Shown here in pieces: positions 61,696 to 64,000 of a stretch of 64,000 nucleotides of DNA. The stretch is taken from contig NZ_JAUEPL010000041.1 in the NCBI RefSeq assembly GCF_030406405.1, forward strand, positions 1-64,000, written 5' to 3'. The translations under genes and the position numbers were made by a program. The number at the start of each line of letters is the position of its first letter. Positions within the stretch are counted from its first letter, which is position 1. The DNA is from Streptomyces ficellus (lineage in GTDB: Bacteria > Actinomycetota > Actinomycetes > Streptomycetales > Streptomycetaceae). The notes below the pieces were generated by a model. The model was not told the origin of the DNA. It worked only from the letters and a program-made list of their open reading frames with translations, and did no database searches.

Positions 61696-62598
61696 ATGGC
61701 CGAGTGGGACATCAAGAAGCTCCAGATCCTCCGCACGCTGCGCGACCGGGGAACGGTGACCGCGACCGCGGAGGCGTTGCTGATGACCCCTTCGGCCGTG
61801 TCGCAGCAGCTGACCAATCTGTCCAAACAGCTCGGGGTGCGGCTGCTGGAGGCGCAGGGGCGGCGGGTGCGGCTCACCGACGCCGCGCAGCTCGTGCTGC
61901 GCCACGCCGAGGTGGTGTTCGCGCAACTGGAGCGCGCGGACGCCGAGTTGACCGGGTACCTCCGGGGCGAGGCCGGCGAGGTGCGGGTGGGCGCGTTCTC
62001 CACCGCCGTCCCGGCGCTGGTCGTGCCCGCGGTGCTGCGGCTGCGCGCGGCGCACCCGGGCCTGGAGGTATGGGTGCGGGAGGCGGAGGCCGCCGAGGCG
62101 TACGAGCTGCTGTCGGCCGGGCAGGTGGACCTGGCGCTGTCGCTGGCGGCGCACGCGCCGACCGCCCGGGACGCCAGGTACAGCCGCGTACCGCTGCTGG
62201 CCGACCCCCTGGACGTGGCCCTTCCGGTCGGGCATCCGCTGGCGGGGGCACCGGGGCTGCGGCTGGCCGACCTGTCGGCGGAGCGGTGGATCTTCGGGGG
62301 CAGCGGGCCCTGGTCGGAGATCACCACGGCGGCGTGCGAGGCGGCCGGGTTCCTGCCGGAGCAGGCGCACTCGGCCGCCGGGTGGACGGCGATCCTCGCG
62401 ATGGTGGAGGCCGGGATGGGCATCGCGCTCGTGCCGCGCATGGCGGCCGCCGAGCGCGCGTCGGGAGTGGTGATGCGGGTGCTCGATGCCGACCAGCCGC
62501 GCCGCCATGTCGTGGCCGCGGTGCGCCGTGGCGCGGAGTCCGCCCCCGCGGTGGCCCGGCTGCTGGCGGCGCTGCGGGAGGTGGCGGCGCGGCGATAG
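61696..62598 (+). CDS. LysR-family transcriptional regulator
   Basis: 300 residues: N-terminal winged helix-turn-helix (IKKLQILRTLRDRGTVTATAEALLMTPSAVSQQLTNLSKQLGVRLLEA) and a LysR substrate-binding domain (GEVRVGAFSTAVPALVVPAVLRLR, VDLALSLAAHAP, PLDVALPVGHPLAG, VEAGMGIALVPRMA). It probably controls the adjoining EamA exporter in response to the exported metabolite. Nine bases separate the two genes. Confidence 0.9.
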   Translation: MAEWDIKKLQILRTLRDRGTVTATAEALLMTPSAVSQQLTNLSKQLGVRLLEAQGRRVRLTDAAQLVLRHAEVVFAQLERADAELTGYLRGEAGEVRVGAFSTAVPALVVPAVLRLRAAHPGLEVWVREAEAAEAYELLSAGQVDLALSLAAHAPTARDARYSRVPLLADPLDVALPVGHPLAGAPGLRLADLSAERWIFGGSGPWSEITTAACEAAGFLPEQAHSAAGWTAILAMVEAGMGIALVPRMAAAERASGVVMRVLDADQPRRHVVAAVRRGAESAPAVARLLAALREVAARR

Positions 62599-62787
62599 CG
62601 CTCCTTTCAGCGGCCGGCTGAGCTGAGCGGCCGCCCGCCCGCCCAGCGCCAACTCGCCCCGAATGCGGTCATTTTCTGAGTGACTTTGTTAAAAGTCCAA
62701 GCGAATGAGGAGTTTTTTTCTTCACTTGTGGGCAGGGTGGGGCGGCTGATGCACAACCCCCGCCATGACCGCAGGACCGGAGAACCG

Positions 62788-63711
62788 ATGGACACACGTC
62801 TCGTCACCGAACCCCCAACCCAGGGCCAGGAATTCGATGAGCGTCAAGTTCCGCTCTACTACAGCCGCAAGACGGCGGACATTCTCCACAAGTACGGGCC
62901 CGGGCCCCGCGTCCACTTCCACGTGGGGCTCTTCGCCCCGGGCGCCGCACCGAACACCACCGTCGCCCAGCGGGTGCTCAAGCGCCGCATAGTCGAGTCC
63001 CAGGAGGCGATCATCGCGCACGCGGCCCGCAGCTGGGGCGCGTACACCACCCCGCCCGGCAAGGTGCTCGACATCGGCTGCGGCGTCGGCGGCGGTTCGC
63101 TGTACTGGGCGCAGGAGCACGGTGCGAACGTCACCGGCATCACCGTCACCGGCGAACACATCCCCCTCATCGAGGAGTTCGCCCGCCAGGCCGGCGTATC
63201 GAGCCGCGTCACCCCCGTCCTCGGCGACATCCACGACTTCACCACGGAGCGCACGTACGACGCCGCGTACGCCAACGAGAGCTCCGGCTACATGGACCGC
63301 GAGCGGCTGTTCCAGGTGGTCGCCAAGGCCCTGAAGCCGGGCGGCTGGTTCGGCCTCCAGGAACACTTCATCTGCCGCCCCGAGTGGACCGGGTTCATCG
63401 ACGGCTACTACAAGACGCGCCTAGGCACGCTGACCGAGTACATCGCCGCCGCCGAAGCGGCCGGCTTCGAGCTGGAACAGGACGAGGACGTCACCGACCG
63501 GGTCGCCGAGTTCTGGGTGCAGTCCATGGCGTGGAACACCGCCGAGCTCGACCGCGTCGAGCGCGCGCCCCTCGGCTCCGCCCGCGCCACCGCCTGGTCC
63601 CGGGAGCGGCTCCAGGAGTCCACGATCACGCACGGCAAGCTGTTCCGCATCTGGCGGGACCACGCCATGGAGACCCGGCTGCTGCTGTTCCGGCTCGGCG
63701 GAGGCGGCTGA
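62788..63711 (+). CDS. SAM-dependent C-methyltransferase, probably acting on a prenyl diphosphate
   Basis: 307 residues. SAM motif I is KVLDIGCGVGGGSLYW (about 92-107), followed by GANVTGITVTGEHIPLIEEF and the post-motif YDAAYANESSGYMDRERLF. The class is that of small-molecule C-methyltransferases (cyclopropane-synthase/terpene type). It lies three bases before a terpene synthase gene, the arrangement of GPP or FPP methyltransferases in methylated-terpene clusters; sequence similarity to GPP 2-C-methyltransferase itself looks low. ATG 62788 follows CCGGAGAA; an ATG at 62749 is an alternative. An AT-rich promoter region lies at about 62670-62730. Confidence 0.75.
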   Translation: MDTRLVTEPPTQGQEFDERQVPLYYSRKTADILHKYGPGPRVHFHVGLFAPGAAPNTTVAQRVLKRRIVESQEAIIAHAARSWGAYTTPPGKVLDIGCGVGGGSLYWAQEHGANVTGITVTGEHIPLIEEFARQAGVSSRVTPVLGDIHDFTTERTYDAAYANESSGYMDRERLFQVVAKALKPGGWFGLQEHFICRPEWTGFIDGYYKTRLGTLTEYIAAAEAAGFELEQDEDVTDRVAEFWVQSMAWNTAELDRVERAPLGSARATAWSRERLQESTITHGKLFRIWRDHAMETRLLLFRLGGGG

Positions 63712-63714
63712 CCG

Positions 63715-64000
63715 ATGCCACCTGTGTACGCCGAGGACGGGCATCCCTCGCGGATCGGCTGGGAACTGCCGCCGGTCTACTGCCCGTTCGACATGGGCCT
63801 CATCCACCCCAAGGCCGACGAGATCGAAGCACAGGCCATCGCCTGGCTCGACGCCTACGAGCTGTACCCGGACGCCACCGAGCGCGCCTGGGGGCTGGCC
63901 ACCCACGGCGCCGACTTCACCAGCCGGATCATCCCCTACGGCGACGTCGAGCCGATGGTGCTGTTCGCGCAGTGGAACTACTGGGCCTTCGCCATGGACG
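63715..64000 (+). CDS. Class I terpene synthase, 5' part (cut by window end)
   Basis: The first 95 residues are visible. The N-terminal pattern of bacterial terpene cyclases is present: YCPFDMGLIHPKADEIEAQAIAWLDAYELYPD, then RIIPYGDVEPMVLFAQWNYWAFAMD. The last Asp is where the DDxxD-type metal motif begins. It follows the methyltransferase by three bases and is surely co-transcribed. The product cannot be predicted from this fragment; with the methyltransferase a C11 or C16 terpene is possible. Confidence 0.82.
   Translation, partial: MPPVYAEDGHPSRIGWELPPVYCPFDMGLIHPKADEIEAQAIAWLDAYELYPDATERAWGLATHGADFTSRIIPYGDVEPMVLFAQWNYWAFAMD

Overview
The window reads as chromosomal DNA of a Streptomyces-type actinomycete. 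GC is very high, GTG and TTG starts are common, and translationally coupled ATGA/GTGA overlaps recur. Gene content fits as well: an AfsR/SARP-type regulator, an SsbB-type SSB, a PknG/GlnX/GlnH cluster, a class F-type sortase, a Cys-Gln thioester surface protein, a ROK repressor and a terpene synthase. No IS element, phage gene, rRNA or CRISPR array is visible.

Left part (1-13.5 kb): a myo-inositol catabolic operon (Cgl0159-type aldolase, iolB, iolD, mmsA) preceded by what looks like a truncated sugar-permease fragment and closed by a strong terminator. Then come a secreted subtilase, an unusual hydrolase-ABC ATPase fusion with its permease, a LuxR-type regulator, a DUF4142-like protein with a class F-type sortase, and a small membrane peptide.

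13.5-21 kb: an AfsR-like SARP/NB-ARC/TPR regulator, a GT-B-like protein coupled to a Thr-Gly-rich protein, and a second NB-ARC/TPR protein. 21-25.7 kb is an accessory stretch of small secreted proteins, including three tandem 93-residue two-cysteine peptides of no family I recognise, the middle one a mosaic of the outer two. 25.7-27.4 kb is a small island (VOC protein, VapBC-like toxin-antitoxin pair) bounded by a 40-bp exact repeat of the 3' half of tRNA-Arg(UCU), the classic mark of tRNA-site integration.

27.7-38 kb is mostly core: two coupled dynamin/Era-like GTPases, ssbB, a thioester-domain surface protein with a sortase signal, ettA, a thioesterase, a conserved actinobacterial protein, a truncated haemoglobin and an isoaspartyl-methyltransferase-like protein. 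38-48.6 kb is a seven-gene minus-strand signalling operon (GlnX-like, GlnH-like, coiled coil, PknG-like kinase, PP2C phosphatase, VWA protein, zinc-ribbon/FHA protein) that probably senses external amino acids and passes the signal through Thr phosphorylation.

48.8-52.7 kb is an amino-sugar/beta-glucoside module (BadF-type kinase, GH4 glycosidase, ROK repressor). Its ABC transporter has collapsed into one chimeric fragment of solute-binding protein and permease. 52.7-62.6 kb holds an MscS channel, an HNH endonuclease, a secreted GH84 hexosaminidase, malQ with small flanking proteins, and an EamA exporter with a LysR regulator and a palindromic T-N11-A box. The window ends in a C-methyltransferase/terpene synthase pair, suggesting a non-canonical methylated terpene; the synthase is cut by the window edge.
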